Below are positions 10,524 to 22,229 of a DNA stretch of 64,000 bases, piece by piece. Source of the stretch: Echinometra lucunter (Eukaryota > Echinodermata > Echinoidea > Camarodonta > Echinometridae); contig CM057166.1 in assembly GCA_029962745.1 (NCBI GenBank), positions 199,714 through 263,713 of the forward strand, given 5' to 3'. Numbering within the stretch: position 1 is the first letter of the stretch; every line of letters begins with the position of its first letter. The notes under the pieces were generated by a model. The model was given only the letters and a program-made list of their open reading frames with translations. It searched no databases and had not been told where the DNA came from. Both the position numbers and the translations under genes were made by a program.

Positions 10524-10835
10524 GGTGGCCCTGAAGTACGCTCGACCACAAGTCATGAATTTCGCAGCCAAATTTGCGCCCCAGTCGCGAAATTCGGGTT
10601 CCGGGTCATGAATTTCGCATGTCGGGTCACGAATTTCGGGTCCCGGGTCATGAATTTTGCATCCCCGGCATGAATTTCGCATCACGGGTCATGAATTTCG
10701 CATCCCCGGTCATGAATTTCGCGACTGGGAGGCAAAGTTCGCGTCACGGGTCGCGAATTTCGCGACTGGGATGCAGAGTTGGCCCCGAAATTTATGTCGC
10801 ACATGACCTTTTATCAAGCGTACTTAGGGGCCACC
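10524..10835. mobile_element. MITE-like element with GGTGGCCC termini and internal tandem repeat
   Basis: GGTGGCCCTGAAGTACGCT at 10524 is mirrored, with a few mismatches, by AGCGTACTTAGGGGCCACC ending at 10835. Inside, about eight degenerate copies of a 20-bp phrase GGGTCATGAATTTCGCAT run from about 10545 to 10765. The interior is GC-richer than its surroundings. No transposase is present. Open frames here follow the internal repetition and are not taken as genes. Confidence 0.6.
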
Positions 10836-10880
10836 ATAGGTTTCATTCACGTTCATGAATATCACTACCACTATGAACAT

Positions 10881-11125
10881 GGCGGACAAAGAAAGCGGAC
10901 AAAATAAACAACCCCTCATTCTACCCTTCACAATGGTTCTGGTAGTCAAAAGAACATCCCTTCACTGCTATTGTCTAAAATATGTGGAACAGGTGCCACA
11001 TGCGTATTCACCTGGAACTACATGATTAAACATAATAGCTGTGAAGGGATGTTCTTTTGACTACCAGAACCATTGTGAAGGGTAGAATGAGAGGTTGTTC
11101 ATTTTGTCCGCTTTCTTTGTCTGCC
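10881..11125. mobile_element. Fold-back element C (arms about 90 bp)
   Basis: Arms 10881-10970 and 11036-11125 are almost perfect complements, carrying GGCGGACAAAGAAAGCGGAC outermost and GTGAAGGGATGTTC innermost. The loop is about 65 bases. It would fold into a long hairpin. It is non-coding and resembles a MITE or a recent inverted duplication. Confidence 0.75.
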
Positions 11126-11149
11126 ACTTTCTTTGTCTTTGTCTACACT

Positions 11150-11151
<2 letters not shown>

Positions 11152-11201
<50 letters not shown>

Positions 11202-11540
11202 TTTCACCTGTCCCGTCCCGTCTCTCACCATCTTTCTTTAACCATTTTTTTTTTGTTTTTGATACCTATGCGTCTATTATTCCATCTTGAGTATTTCTTG
11301 CGTATTTCTTCATTTCTCTCTTCCACTGGCACAAGCCTACAATTACGCAACTGCTTGCAAGTTACATCTCTACACTATCTTTGTTTCACTATCTCCCTCT
11401 CCCTCTCTTTCCATCTTTTTCTCTCTGTCCTCTTATTTCCTTTTCCTCAGCATCCTAATTTTCACCCTTTCTACTCCGGCTCACATCATTACCTAATTAC
11501 ATTACCGTATCTCTTTCTTTCAATCATTTTCTCAGTCTCT
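11152..11540 (+). repeat. CT microsatellite and pyrimidine-rich tract
   Basis: About 20 uninterrupted CT dinucleotides (11152-11193) are followed by several hundred bases biased to C and T. Leu/Ser-rich frames over it come from composition. Confidence 0.9.
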
Positions 11541-11599
11541 TCTTTCTCTTATCTTCTTCTATCATACTATCATCTCAATTCATGCACACCATGGCAGAC

Positions 11600-13100
11600 T
11601 GTTCATAAAATGAAGTTACCGATCAACATGATATGATGATACAAAATAAAATTGCATATTCATGAAGCGGTCTTTATTTCAACCCTTTTATGATGATGAT
11701 AATGAAGGTATCTGCTTAATGGTCATTACCACCTTCATCAATAGAGATATATCATACATGCAAAGGAATATACTTGATTAGTACTGTATACTTAAAAATA
11801 CGAGAGCAAGGACTCAACAATGGAATCAACCACGACTGAATTTAGAATATGTCATTATGAGCCACATCACTTAATACTTGAACTGTATCTGTATATTCTG
11901 CAATCATTGACATACGTTGGTAACTTCAACAAGACACTTGAAGTTCTTGTCATAATATCCACAGACAAATTTCTAAATGATTTTTTTTTCAAAAATAATT
12001 TCATTAACAAACTATAAAAACGAAATATGAAAACTGGTTATAGCTGACCATTTATGTCAGGTGAGGGTTGTCCGAATTATCGGTTGTACTAAAAATCCCG
12101 CTTGCACTTAATTCGCATAAAACTTAATTCTGTCAAAATAGGGAAAACGTCAAGAAATCATATAAAGGATGTAGTATTATGGTGGAAAACAATACTAGCT
12201 TATCTTCTTAAGTAGATTTTGATATGGCAGTAGAAGGCTTCACGGTACACCATGTATACTTTCTTGGGGATGGGGATTAGCGTTATAATCGGAACTTTTT
12301 ATGGAAGAGATGTGATTTCTTTTAGTACCTTTTGTGGCTACATATCTGTATAAGATTGATTGTGCTATACAACGATAATGTTTTGAAGAAAACCGAAAGA
12401 ACATCAAACATAATCTTTACCAACTTCTACAAGCTTAGCATGGGCCGCGGAACTTTTTTGAGTAGACACGTTTGCCTCTGTACAAAAACCCGGAAGTGAT
12501 TATCCTGGTTTGTACGCGCAGTCCCCCCCCCCTCCCCCCTCCCCCCCTCCCCCGTTCCGCGGCTTCTGCTAAGTACCTTTAGAAGTACGAATGATCCGGT
12601 TGAAATGAATGCTGCAATATACACCTGATATAAGAAAATATACATATTATTTCAAATCATGACGCTTCTTGAGAAAACCTCTTGATAGCTTTCGATCCAT
12701 TTTCGTGTCCTTTACAAACTCATACGTTAGTATTGATATTAGTACATCGCAACATAGTTTCAGGCCGAGCTTTCTCTCCAAAATTATTAACATAAAATTG
12801 GAAAGCTTTATTGTAAATGCATATTTCACTTGTAGATTTTGACTTTAAAAAGTGGATTTTACTGTGACCCAAACATATCCCACTTCTTGTTAGGTAACAC
12901 ATGCCTCCAGAAAGATGACAGTTTTTATTCATTCTTTCATTCACTAATCTATCAATATTACCGTATAAAAAGTTATAACTGTTGAAATATCATTCTTTGG
13001 AATAAATGCAATTTTGTCATACTTTTAGTTGGTTTGTCACATCATATAAAGCTTATTTAATCCTCTGTAGGCCTTCAGTTCAAAATAGCCGAGACAAGGT
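11600..13100. other. Intergenic region downstream of the Ig-receptor gene
   Basis: No gene recognised. It holds a C-rich run at about 12523-12552 and, on the minus strand, an AATAAA near 12918-12925 that could serve the Ig-receptor gene, about 205 bases past its stop. Confidence 0.5.
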
Positions 13101-13130
13101 AGGAGGCTAGTGAGTGGTTTTGAAACGCGA

Positions 13131-15086
13131 TTAAACTGTGATAATATTAATAGCGTCCTCATCAATTTCAGATAGGATAGAGTCTTGTTCTAAACTAAAT
13201 CCAGATTCCCAATCTCTATCCGACTCACTGACATCCAGTCTTGTCGCGTCGATGAAGTTAAGCGAGGCGATATCAACCTCGCTCTCAGCGTCATCGTTTT
13301 CCGGTTCGTCGATGTCGCTTTCTCTAAGGGCCACGTGACCATTAGGGATTTGCTGTTGTTCTGCTTGGTCTATTCCACTATCACAGGTTTCATCTGAGTC
13401 CATTATGGGTTTGCTTTGGACATCAGAACTATCCATGTGGTGAGTAATAGCAGGTTGATGATCCGGGGAATACCCTTGGTTTCTCCTGCCACGCACACTT
13501 TCATCCTCCACTTGAGAAGCATCAGGTTCATGCGCGACATGGTTTTCAATCACAGCGTTGAATCTCAAAACAGGTGATGCCTCATTGATATGCTTGGTAT
13601 ACCCATTACTCATGGTAACTCGAGATTCCTCTAAATCTTCATGAGTCAGAGAGCCATTATCGTCGCTGTTATCTTCATCAGGGGTCACAGCGTCAATGGT
13701 GGTCGTCTCAAACACCACCAGGGGATTGATGTCCGTTTCCCATTCAAGCCTACCTTCTATTCCACTTGAAGCGACTTCATTCTGACCACGCCTTCTTGAT
13801 GTCGAAGAAATCGTCCATGTGTCTTTCCTCCTCGCATTGTGTCTGAACAGGAGCGCGCAGAGGATGATGATAGCCACAAAAACTAGCAGTCCAATCACTA
13901 GACCAATAATAAGGTATCTTGTATCAAATAGACGATAAGTTCGTACATTCACGATAGTGGTCATCTCAGTTAAGCCTTCCGTCGTTAATGAATAGATTGT
14001 GGTATTTTTGTTTACTGTCGGTGTGGAATTTAAAGAAGTAGGCCTGTAATCCGACGTATTAGTTACCATCACTGTTGATGTGTGAGTAGTGGTTGTTGGA
14101 AGTACAGTGGTGATTACTTCTTCTGCTTCCAGAACCACTACTGATGCAAATGCACTAGTTGCTGTTCTATCGTTGTACTGTAACGTGCACTGGACTATTG
14201 GCTCCGTGAAATTTGTTGTTATATTCGAGAAAGAAATTTGGATGTCGTTATCACTATTGCGACGGATTGTATAGTGGATCATGGGATCTGGTGATTTGAC
14301 TGGAGCCAGAGACAGTGTGGCACTATTCAAACTAGTGGTGCAAGAAAAGGTGGCGGATCCACCAGTTTGTATGATTTCCAGAGAAGGAGTCAATGATAGA
14401 TAACTATCAACTGGGTTAGGTACGACCACGATACGATCGCTACATGACGTCGACGTCGATGGACATGAACTTGAGGGTAAGGAAGCGACATTGCATTCGA
14501 GTGTCGTGAGGAGGGTCGAGTTTACCGCATGGAAAGCGAGCGCAGTGACTGAAGTGTATCCGGTGTTGACTAGGCTGGCTGCAGGGTTTACGTTGATCCA
14601 AGATGGCCGGCCAGTAGTACTACTACAAGTGATGTTCTCACCATTCTCTACAACAGGGCCAGTGGGTGAGCTGATCAGACAATCATGTTGATTAATCTGA
14701 GATTCTACAACTAGTCTAAGAGCACTCGATTCTGTGATATTAGTCCGACATGTATAGTTTCCTGTATCTGATAGCATGGCTGTTTGAAATGTTAAAAACA
14801 CCGAGAGACAATTACTACCAATGGTAATTTGTGAGGGATAAACTTCTCGTGATTGGAGCTCAGGGGCAAGCGAAGTACCGTTGTAGATCATGATTCCGTC
14901 TCTGTAAATTTCTATGAATCCGGACACTCCTCTGCAATGGACCGTGACTTGATTACCTTCACAGAGGTTTTGTGGAGTAAGCATGATGGTGACTTCATCT
15001 TCTGTGCAGGTTTGTCCAGCCACATGACCATAAAGAGACAGCATGCAGATTACAATGCAGACAACAGTGGAGAGGATGATAGACAT
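13131..15086 (-). CDS. Immunoglobulin-domain single-pass membrane receptor
   Basis: The 651-residue protein has a signal peptide (about 1-24, ending HVAG). Three Ig-like modules follow, with cysteine pairs near 51/113 (with the classic DTGNYTC), 154/198 and 249/300. A Thr/Ser-rich stalk spans about 320-385, a transmembrane helix about 391-414 (YLIIGLVIGLLVFVAIIILC), then a basic stop-transfer patch. The acidic cytoplasmic tail of about 235 residues lacks an obvious ITIM or ITAM. Many N-x-S/T sites fit a glycosylated ectodomain. All Ig modules sit in one exon, although Ig domains are usually split by phase-1 introns. Upstream on this strand CTTTTCTAACAG ends at 15117, a plausible acceptor for a 5'-UTR exon starting at 15116. 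It could act in adhesion or immune recognition; ligand and family are unknown. Confidence 0.85.
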   Translation of the reverse strand: MSIILSTVVCIVICMLSLYGHVAGQTCTEDEVTIMLTPQNLCEGNQVTVHCRGVSGFIEIYRDGIMIYNGTSLAPELQSREVYPSQITIGSNCLSVFLTFQTAMLSDTGNYTCRTNITESSALRLVVESQINQHDCLISSPTGPVVENGENITCSSTTGRPSWINVNPAASLVNTGYTSVTALAFHAVNSTLLTTLECNVASLPSSSCPSTSTSCSDRIVVVPNPVDSYLSLTPSLEIIQTGGSATFSCTTSLNSATLSLAPVKSPDPMIHYTIRRNSDNDIQISFSNITTNFTEPIVQCTLQYNDRTATSAFASVVVLEAEEVITTVLPTTTTHTSTVMVTNTSDYRPTSLNSTPTVNKNTTIYSLTTEGLTEMTTIVNVRTYRLFDTRYLIIGLVIGLLVFVAIIILCALLFRHNARRKDTWTISSTSRRRGQNEVASSGIEGRLEWETDINPLVVFETTTIDAVTPDEDNSDDNGSLTHEDLEESRVTMSNGYTKHINEASPVLRFNAVIENHVAHEPDASQVEDESVRGRRNQGYSPDHQPAITHHMDSSDVQSKPIMDSDETCDSGIDQAEQQQIPNGHVALRESDIDEPENDDAESEVDIASLNFIDATRLDVSESDRDWESGFSLEQDSILSEIDEDAINIITV

Positions 15087-15117
15087 GATGATGGATTGAT
15101 TTTCACTGCTAGCTACC

Positions 15118-15480
15118 TGTTAGAAAAGATTTAAAAAAAAGGAATATACAAAATTAAATGACTTTCCAACAGATTTCTAATTCCCTTGAAAACACTAAAA
15201 ATAATTCACAGGCTCAACCCTCCCAAAGCGAATTCCTTTTATTACGGATAATGGGAGACTGGATAAGTAATTTCCATCTAAATTCCTGACATGAAGTTAC
15301 TAAGAAATACATTTTAAGAAAGAGAAATGAGAAATCCATTACTCAAATATGATACGGGATTTTGTTTTGGAAATAATTAAAAAGTATACTGTACGTTGTC
15401 CTTTTTTTTCTTTTTTTACAGAAATGATCGATGGACAAAATAACTATGAAAGGGCAAGGTAAACAACGCACCATTTACGA
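15118..15480. other. Upstream flank of the Ig-receptor gene (probable 5' intron)
   Basis: AT-rich sequence between the presumed minus-strand splice acceptor at 15117 and the satellite. No TATA box or first exon could be assigned. If the acceptor is used, the satellite at 15.5-18.5 kb may lie in the gene's first intron. Confidence 0.4.
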
Positions 15481-15489
15481 AATGTGAAC

Positions 15490-18400
15490 TACCACCCTAA
15501 AACTATAACTCCGAACAACTCACGAACTTGAGGACAACCCCAAACTTAAACTTGATTATCCCTACTTTAATTCCTGCACAACCAACCTAAAACTATAACT
15601 CCGGACAACTCACGAACTTGAGGACAACCCCAAACTTAAACTTGATTATCCCTACTTTAATTCCTGCACAACCAACCTAAAACTATAACTCCGGACAACT
15701 CACGAACTTGAGGACAACCCCAAACTTAGACTTGATTATCCCTACTTTAATTCCTGCACTACCACCCTAAAATTATAACTCCGGACAACTCACAAACTTG
15801 AGGACAATCCCAAACTTAAACTTGATTATCCCTACTTTAATTCCTGCACTACCACCCTAAAATTATAACTCCGGACAACTCACAAACTTGAGGACAACCC
15901 CAAACTTAAACTTGATTATCCCTACTTTAATTCCTGCACTACCAGCCTAAAACTATAACTCCGGACAACTCACAAACTTGCGGACAACCCCAAACTTAAA
16001 CTTGATTATCCCTACTTTAATTCCTGCACAACCAGCCTAAAACTATAACTCCGGACAACTCACAAACTTGAGGACAACCCCAAACTTAAACTTGATTATC
16101 ACTACTTTAATTCCTGCACAACCAGCAAACTATAACTCCGGACAACTCACAAACTTGAGGACAACCCCAAACTTAAACTTGATTATCCCTACTTTAATTC
16201 CTGCACAACCAGCAAACTATAACTCCGGACAACTCACAAACTTGAGGACAACCCCAAACTTAAACTTGATTATCCCTACTTTAATTCCTGCACAACCAGC
16301 CTAAAACTATAACTCCGGACAACTTACAAACTTGAGGACAACCCCAAACTTATACTTGATTATCCCTACTTTAATTCCTGCACAACCAGCCTAAAACTAT
16401 AACTCCGGACAACTTACAAACTTGAGGACAACCCCAAACTTAGACTTGATTATCCCTACTTTAATTCCTGCACAACCAGCCTAAAACTATAACTCCGGAC
16501 AACTCACAAACTTGAGGACAACCCCAAACTTAAACTTGATTATCCCTACTTTAATTCCTGCACAACCAGCCTAAAACTGTAACTCCGGACAACTCACAAA
16601 CTTGAGGACAACCCCAAACTTAAACTTGATTATCCCTACTTTAATTCCTGCACAACCAGCCTAAAACTATAACTCCGGACAACTCACAAACTTGAGGACA
16701 ACCCCAAACTTAAACTTGATTATCTCTACTTTAATTCCTGCACAACCAGCCTAAAACTATAACTCCGGACAACTTACAAACTTGAGGACAACCCCAAACT
16801 TAGACTTGATTATCCTTACTTGAATTCCTGCACAACCAGCCTAAAACTATAACTCCGGACAACTTACAAACTTGAGGACAACCCCAAACTTAAACTTGAT
16901 TATCCCTACTTTAATTCCTGCACAACCAGCCTAAAACTATAACTCCGGACAACTTACAAACTTGAGGACAACCCCAAACTTAGACTTGATTATCCCTACT
17001 TTAATTCCTGCACAACCAGCCTAAAACTATAACTCCGGACAACTCACGAACTTGAGGACAACCCCAAACTTAGACTTGATTATCCCTACTTTAATTCCTG
17101 CACAACCAGCCTAAAACTATAACTCCGGACAACTCACAAACTTGAGGACAACCCCAAACTTAAACTTGATTATCCCTACTTTAATTCCTGCACAACCAGC
17201 CTAAAACTATAACTCCGGACAACTCACAAACTTGAGGACAACCCCAAACTTAAACTTGATTATCTCTACTTTAATTCCTGCACAACCAGCCTAAAACTAT
17301 AACTCCGGACAACTCACAAACTTGAGGACAACCCCAAACTTAAACTTGATTATCCCTACTTTAATTCCTGCACAACCAGCCTAAAACTATAACTCCGGAC
17401 AACTTACAAACTTGAGGACAACCCCAAACTTAGACTTGATTATCCCTACTTTAATTCCTGCACAACCAGCCTAAAACTATAACTCCGGACAACTTACAAA
17501 CTTGAGGACAACCCCAAACTTATACTTGATTATCCCTACTTTAATTCCTGCACAACCAGCCTAAAACTATAACTCCGGACAACTTACAAACTTGAGGACA
17601 ACCCCAAACTTAGACTTGATTATCCCTACTTTAATTCCTGCACAACCAGCCTAAAACTATAACTCCGGACAACTTACAAACTTGAGGACAACCCCAAACT
17701 TAGACTTGATTATCCCTACTTTAATTCCTGCACAACCAGCAAACTATAACTCCGGACAACTCACAAACTTGAGGACAACCCCAAACTTAAACTTGATTAT
17801 CCCTACTTTAATTCCTGCACAACCAGCCTAAAACTATAACTCCGGACAACTCACAAACTTGAGGACAACCCCAAACTTAAACTTGATTATCTCTACTTTA
17901 ATTCCTGCACAACCAGCCTAAAACTATAACTCCGGACAACTCACAAACTTGAGGACAACCCCAAACTTAGACTTGATTATCCCTACTTTAATTCCTGCAC
18001 AACCAGCCTAAAACTATAACTCCGGACAACTTACAAACTTGAGGACAACCCCAAACTTAGACTTGATTATCCCTACTTTAATTCCTGCACAACCAGCAAA
18101 CTATAACTCCGGACAACTCACAAACTTGAGGACAACCCCAAACTTAAACTTGATTATCCCTACTTTAATTCCTGCACAACCAGCCTAAAACTATAACTCC
18201 GGACAACTCACAAACTTCAGGACAACCCAAACTTAAACTTGATTATCCCTACTTTAATTCCTGCACAACCAGCCTAAAACTATAACTCCGGACAACTTAC
18301 AAACTTGAGGACAACCCCAAACTTAGACTTGATTATCCCTACTTTAATTCCTGCACAACCAGCCTAAAACTATAACTCCGGACAACTTACAAACTTGAGG

Positions 18401-18541
18401 ACAACCCCAAACTTAGACTTGATTATCCCTACTTTAATTCCTGCACAACCAGCCTAAAACTATAACTCCGGACAACTTACAAACTTGAGGACAACCCCAA
18501 ACTTAGACTTGATTATCCCTACTTTAATTCCTGCACAACCA
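15490..18541 (+). repeat. Satellite array of about 34 units of 90 bp
   Basis: Tandem head-to-tail units of 90 bp with landmarks CTCCGGACAACT, ACTTGAGGACAACCCCAAAC and TTCCTGCACAACCAGC. Variants at fixed positions recur: CTCAC or CTTAC, TTAAAC, TTAGAC or TTATAC, and TATCCC or TATCTC. Some units (near 16120, 16210, 17735 and 18095) lack three bases and are 87 bp. The first five units are the most diverged, while inner units are almost identical, as expected of unequal crossing-over. The plus strand is strongly poor in G. Confidence 0.97.
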
Positions 18542-18603
18542 GAATGGTTTCTAGTATGGTTCTCCCTTTGGAAACTATGATAAAGCAACTACCCCACTCA
18601 CAG

Positions 18604-19202
18604 AGTTAAAAGGCCAAGCAAGAGGAAGTTCAATTCAATAGAAAGAATAACAAAATCCAAACAAAACAGTGAAGATTTGATGAAATTAGATGCAAAATAA
18701 GGAATTTATGAATTTTTGAATTTTGGCTATTTTTTCTCAAAACAGTTCTTGAACAGTCGATATGAATATTCAGTGAGTGAGTTGATGATGTCATATACTC
18801 AAAATTTTCCACATATTATGTATAGAGATATGAAAAAAAAATCATATTTTAGCGATAAAAATGTAGAATTTGTCCTATACTCCTTACATACAATAAAAAA
18901 AAAATAGTATTTAGTCTTATATGTGTAGACGTGATGGATGACTTTTCAGTTCTAATGAAAAAAGAACATTTTGTGAAATTATTGTTTAGATTATTGTGGA
19001 AAATAGGAGTGTATGACATCATTCGTTGAATATTCATATCGACTGATCAAGAACTGCTTTTCGAAAAAAATTGTGAAACTGAAAATTCATAATTCCTTAT
19101 TTTGCATCCGATTTTCATCAACTTTTCACTATTTTGTTTGAATTTTAAAATTCTTTTTATTGAAATGAACTTCATCTTGCTGTGGACTTGGCCTTTAAAG
19201 TC
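18604..19202. mobile_element. Fold-back MITE with AAAGGCCAAG termini
   Basis: Left arm 18604-18810 and right arm 18995-19202 are imperfect complements over about 200 bp. Both contain ATTCATAA with TCCTTATTTTGCAT and GAATATTCATATCGACTG. The termini read TTAAAAGGCCAAG and CTTGGCCTTTAAA. The pattern resembles a MITE family I recall as very widespread in marine invertebrate genomes (ends like AAGGTCAAGTCCACC); that identification is from memory. It is non-coding. Confidence 0.7.
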
Positions 19203-19989
19203 AGGAGCGAATTATCCATTGGGTGAACAGTTGCCCGGGAGTAACTGCTCTTTAGCGCAGTCGTATAGTTGTTTCTGTATTGTAACATGACTTTACTCCT
19301 TGCCCTAACGTGGATACTTTGAACCCGGCAATTATTTTTCTGTCTACCTAAATGTAATGAAAGAGGTGAATATTTGTCAGTATAAAGGTACTAGGTTGTT
19401 TATGAATTCAGTGCAGGGCATGCATTAAAAACGATCAAACTACTCATTGAAAACCAAGTTCCAGTCAATGCTCTTTCTGAATAAAAAGGAATTATGACGT
19501 CGGTTCGTTCATGCAAATATGCAATTTCTATTGAAAACTGAATTCTTACAAAACGATGGAACGCTTTCGTGTAAATAAATTGACGCAGCACCTTTCCTTA
19601 AAAGGGTAAATTCCGGAATCACAGTTACCTTGTCTAGACAGGACAATGAAACTATATATTCAAATACAAAATTCATCTAAAACCCATAAAGAAATCAGAC
19701 AGTACAAAGTAATAATATAGTCACTTTCGACATATATCTGCCAAACCTTGGTCATATTAGTACATGAAATGAAAAACATGGAATGTTTTAATTTGGTTTC
19801 TGCTTTAAACTAGTCATAATAATGCACGATAGATTATTCTCAATTCGTTCTGACTTATTCTGATTTTAGTCGATTTTTTTTTGTCATGTGAGAGACTCAT
19901 AAAATCAATGAACTGATCACCCTTTCTTGGTTTTCTTTCTCTGTCTTGAATCCAATATTGCCACAGAAGGATATGAAGATACCATGCAA
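19203..19989. other. Intergenic stretch, nothing recognised
   Basis: AT-rich with no credible frame, RNA or repeat. Confidence 0.6.
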
Positions 19990-20390
19990 GAAAAAGTACT
20001 CCGATATTAAAGAGCCATGGTGAGTTTCAAATTTTCGATCTTTATTTTAGATCATCTTCAGGAAGTGAAGCATTGAGTGAAATGAACTGTTTATATATAG
20101 TAAGAAAGTTTTGACAACAAAATGAACTAAATCAGTTAAATTACCAACAAAAGGAATGAGATTATTACAACGGAAAGTAATTGAGAAGGGTACAAAGCAA
20201 ATAGAAAGTTGAATAGGATAAACAAATTTTACAGAAAGAATGTCGAATAGGTCATCTCCATTTGTTGTCAAACTTTCTAACTATATTTATAAACAGTTCA
20301 TTTCACTCAATGCTTCACTTCCTGAAGATGATCTATAATAATGATCGAAAATTTGAAACTCACCATGACTCTTATCGGAGTACTTTTTCT
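19990..20390. mobile_element. Fold-back element with 130-bp arms
   Basis: Arms 19990-20122 and 20260-20390 are near-perfect complements; the outer end reads AGAAAAAGTACTCCGAT and an inner segment is GAAGATGATCTA with ATGCTTCACTTCC. The loop is about 137 bases. It is non-coding. The high arm identity indicates a fairly recent insertion or ongoing arm homogenisation. Confidence 0.75.
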
Positions 20391-21790
20391 AGCATTGTAT
20401 TTCTCTGTCTTCTTCTGCAGCCTTCACTCTAATCTAACTTCATCTATATTTTTTTCCTCTCTCCCCCGCTCCTATCACCTGTGGTATATGTACATATACA
20501 TATATGTACATGTGATATTCCTCCTTTTGCTTCATTCTTGCTTTAATTGGCTCTACATTTCTCCACATGGTATCAACTCTCTGAATTCCTTCTCCTTCAA
20601 GCTTTTTATTATCATCATTGTGTCGTATGTTAAATAGATCAACGTACTCACCTTACAGGAGAATTCAAACAAAATACTGAGTAGAAATGCACGGGGTTGA
20701 TAATAATGTGACTGACTAAGTGAGCAGTCCAATTGATTTTGGTCAAAATAAAACTAATGTCCTATGCACACGGGCAAAATATAACCATAATTTGGCATAA
20801 AACAGTGCATTGCCAATTAGGAAATGTTCACATTCACCATTGGGCAATTTTAACCAAGTATTTTTCAGTGTTAGTCAACAACAACATCAAGAATATAGAT
20901 CTAGTGTTTGATCATAATCATATGGTATATGGGTAGAAAATCCATACATGAATTCACTAACAATCGTACAAGTCGATCCTTCAGAATGAACTATGCTAAT
21001 AATGTCTTTCCCCGATAATGATGCTTACCTTCAAACACGTTATGATGTTCTAGCTGATAATCTGATCCCATCCTAATTGGATCACTGTAAAGTCTAATCC
21101 GGATTTTGGAGATGATCTTCCACGATGAGAATATGATAACTAAGAGGGCGAGGCTGAGACCGATGGAGTAAACCTAGCATGCATAGACTACACACAGACG
21201 AGTCCCACAATATCCATAGCGTACATCGTAAATGAGAATATAACATGTATCGTCAAAGTTCAACAACAAGTGAATGCTATGGTCCAGCAAACCACGGTCA
21301 CAGTTTCTTTAGAATTTTAGTTTACCGATTCCCCACTATACAATAAGGTAATATGTTTGATGTCGACAAAGGTATTTCCCGAATACTGCAGATCACAGGC
21401 TGAATTTGAAAATGATGACATTGCCAGTACGCAATTAAATCCAGGGAAAGTTCAACCATTTTTACGAACAGGTTAACCCAAATATGATAAAGCATTAAAC
21501 CTTGATAATCGAATAACCGGGTGCTTCACTCTGTAATATGAATGCGTAAAACTCGGTGGTTCGAGGATTTAAAACTAAAGGCCTATGCCGCTTTTTGCGG
21601 AAAACGGGAATAATTTCCCTCAATCGACCTCTGTTTAATCCGTTTCAGAAAAGTGTTTAGAAGACAATAACAAAAGCCTGTCAGTAGTAAGTTAAATGGA
21701 TTTATGGTAAGACTGAATACTACATTTCTATATCACAAAACCATCTGAATGACATGGCCTCAATAACTTCCTTTATGCTGATGTTCGACA
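20391..21790. other. Intergenic stretch, nothing recognised
   Basis: No gene supported. A small self-complementary TATGTACATATACATATATG run lies near 20489-20510. Confidence 0.55.
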
Positions 21791-21794
21791 CATT

Positions 21795-21797
<3 letters not shown>

Positions 21798-21831
<34 letters not shown>
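21798..21831 (+). repeat. GA microsatellite
   Basis: About 17 GA dinucleotides; a G-run with flanking GGGGAT repeats follows at 21917-21957. Confidence 0.95.
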
Positions 21832-21833
<2 letters not shown>

Positions 21834-22124
21834 GCTACAGGTTTAATGTTTGAAATGGAATGGGAAACTACTGACCATGCTAATGTACCCAGGAGCGTCG
21901 CTAAACTTTTTTCAGTGGGGGATGGGGATGGGGGGGGGGGGGGGGGGGGGGAGGGGGTGTAGAGGCCATTGATTGCCGACAAACAATGCCACCCTTTACC
22001 GACGACCAACGTCTATAGATTCAACCGTATAAAGCCCACGAGGCATGTTCAATTGTGCGCCACTATCATATTTTCCTTCGTCTTTCCTACACATTTCATT
22101 CGATTTCAACCAGATTTGGTGACT

Positions 22125-22229
22125 TTTATATGAGCGAGCATAGCGAGCCAGGAAATATATATATATACTGCTTTTCATTTTAGAAGTAACAATTCTCCTT
22201 TCATGATAGAGGTGATGATTCTTTATCAA
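22125..22229 (+). repeat. GAGCGAGC-type dispersed repeat, copy 1
   Basis: GAGCGAGCATAGCGAGCC leads into a segment ending GATGATTCTTTATCAAAAT. The same layout (GAGCGCAGCGAGCGAGG, then GTAGAAGTGATGATTCTTCA) starts at 23391. The LINE fragment begins directly after it. Confidence 0.6.

Noticed and set aside
10344..10858. Two frames over the MNFAS/VMNF repeats
   Set aside because: They arise from the internal tandem repeat of a MITE-like element and cross element boundaries.
16068..16304. Repetitive 78-residue protein in the satellite
   Set aside because: It is open only because three 87-bp variants lose the TAA of the 90-bp unit; no start context or conserved domain.
15490..18541. CRISPR-like array
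   Set aside because: Units are contiguous 90-mers with no unique spacers, and the setting is eukaryotic; it is a satellite.
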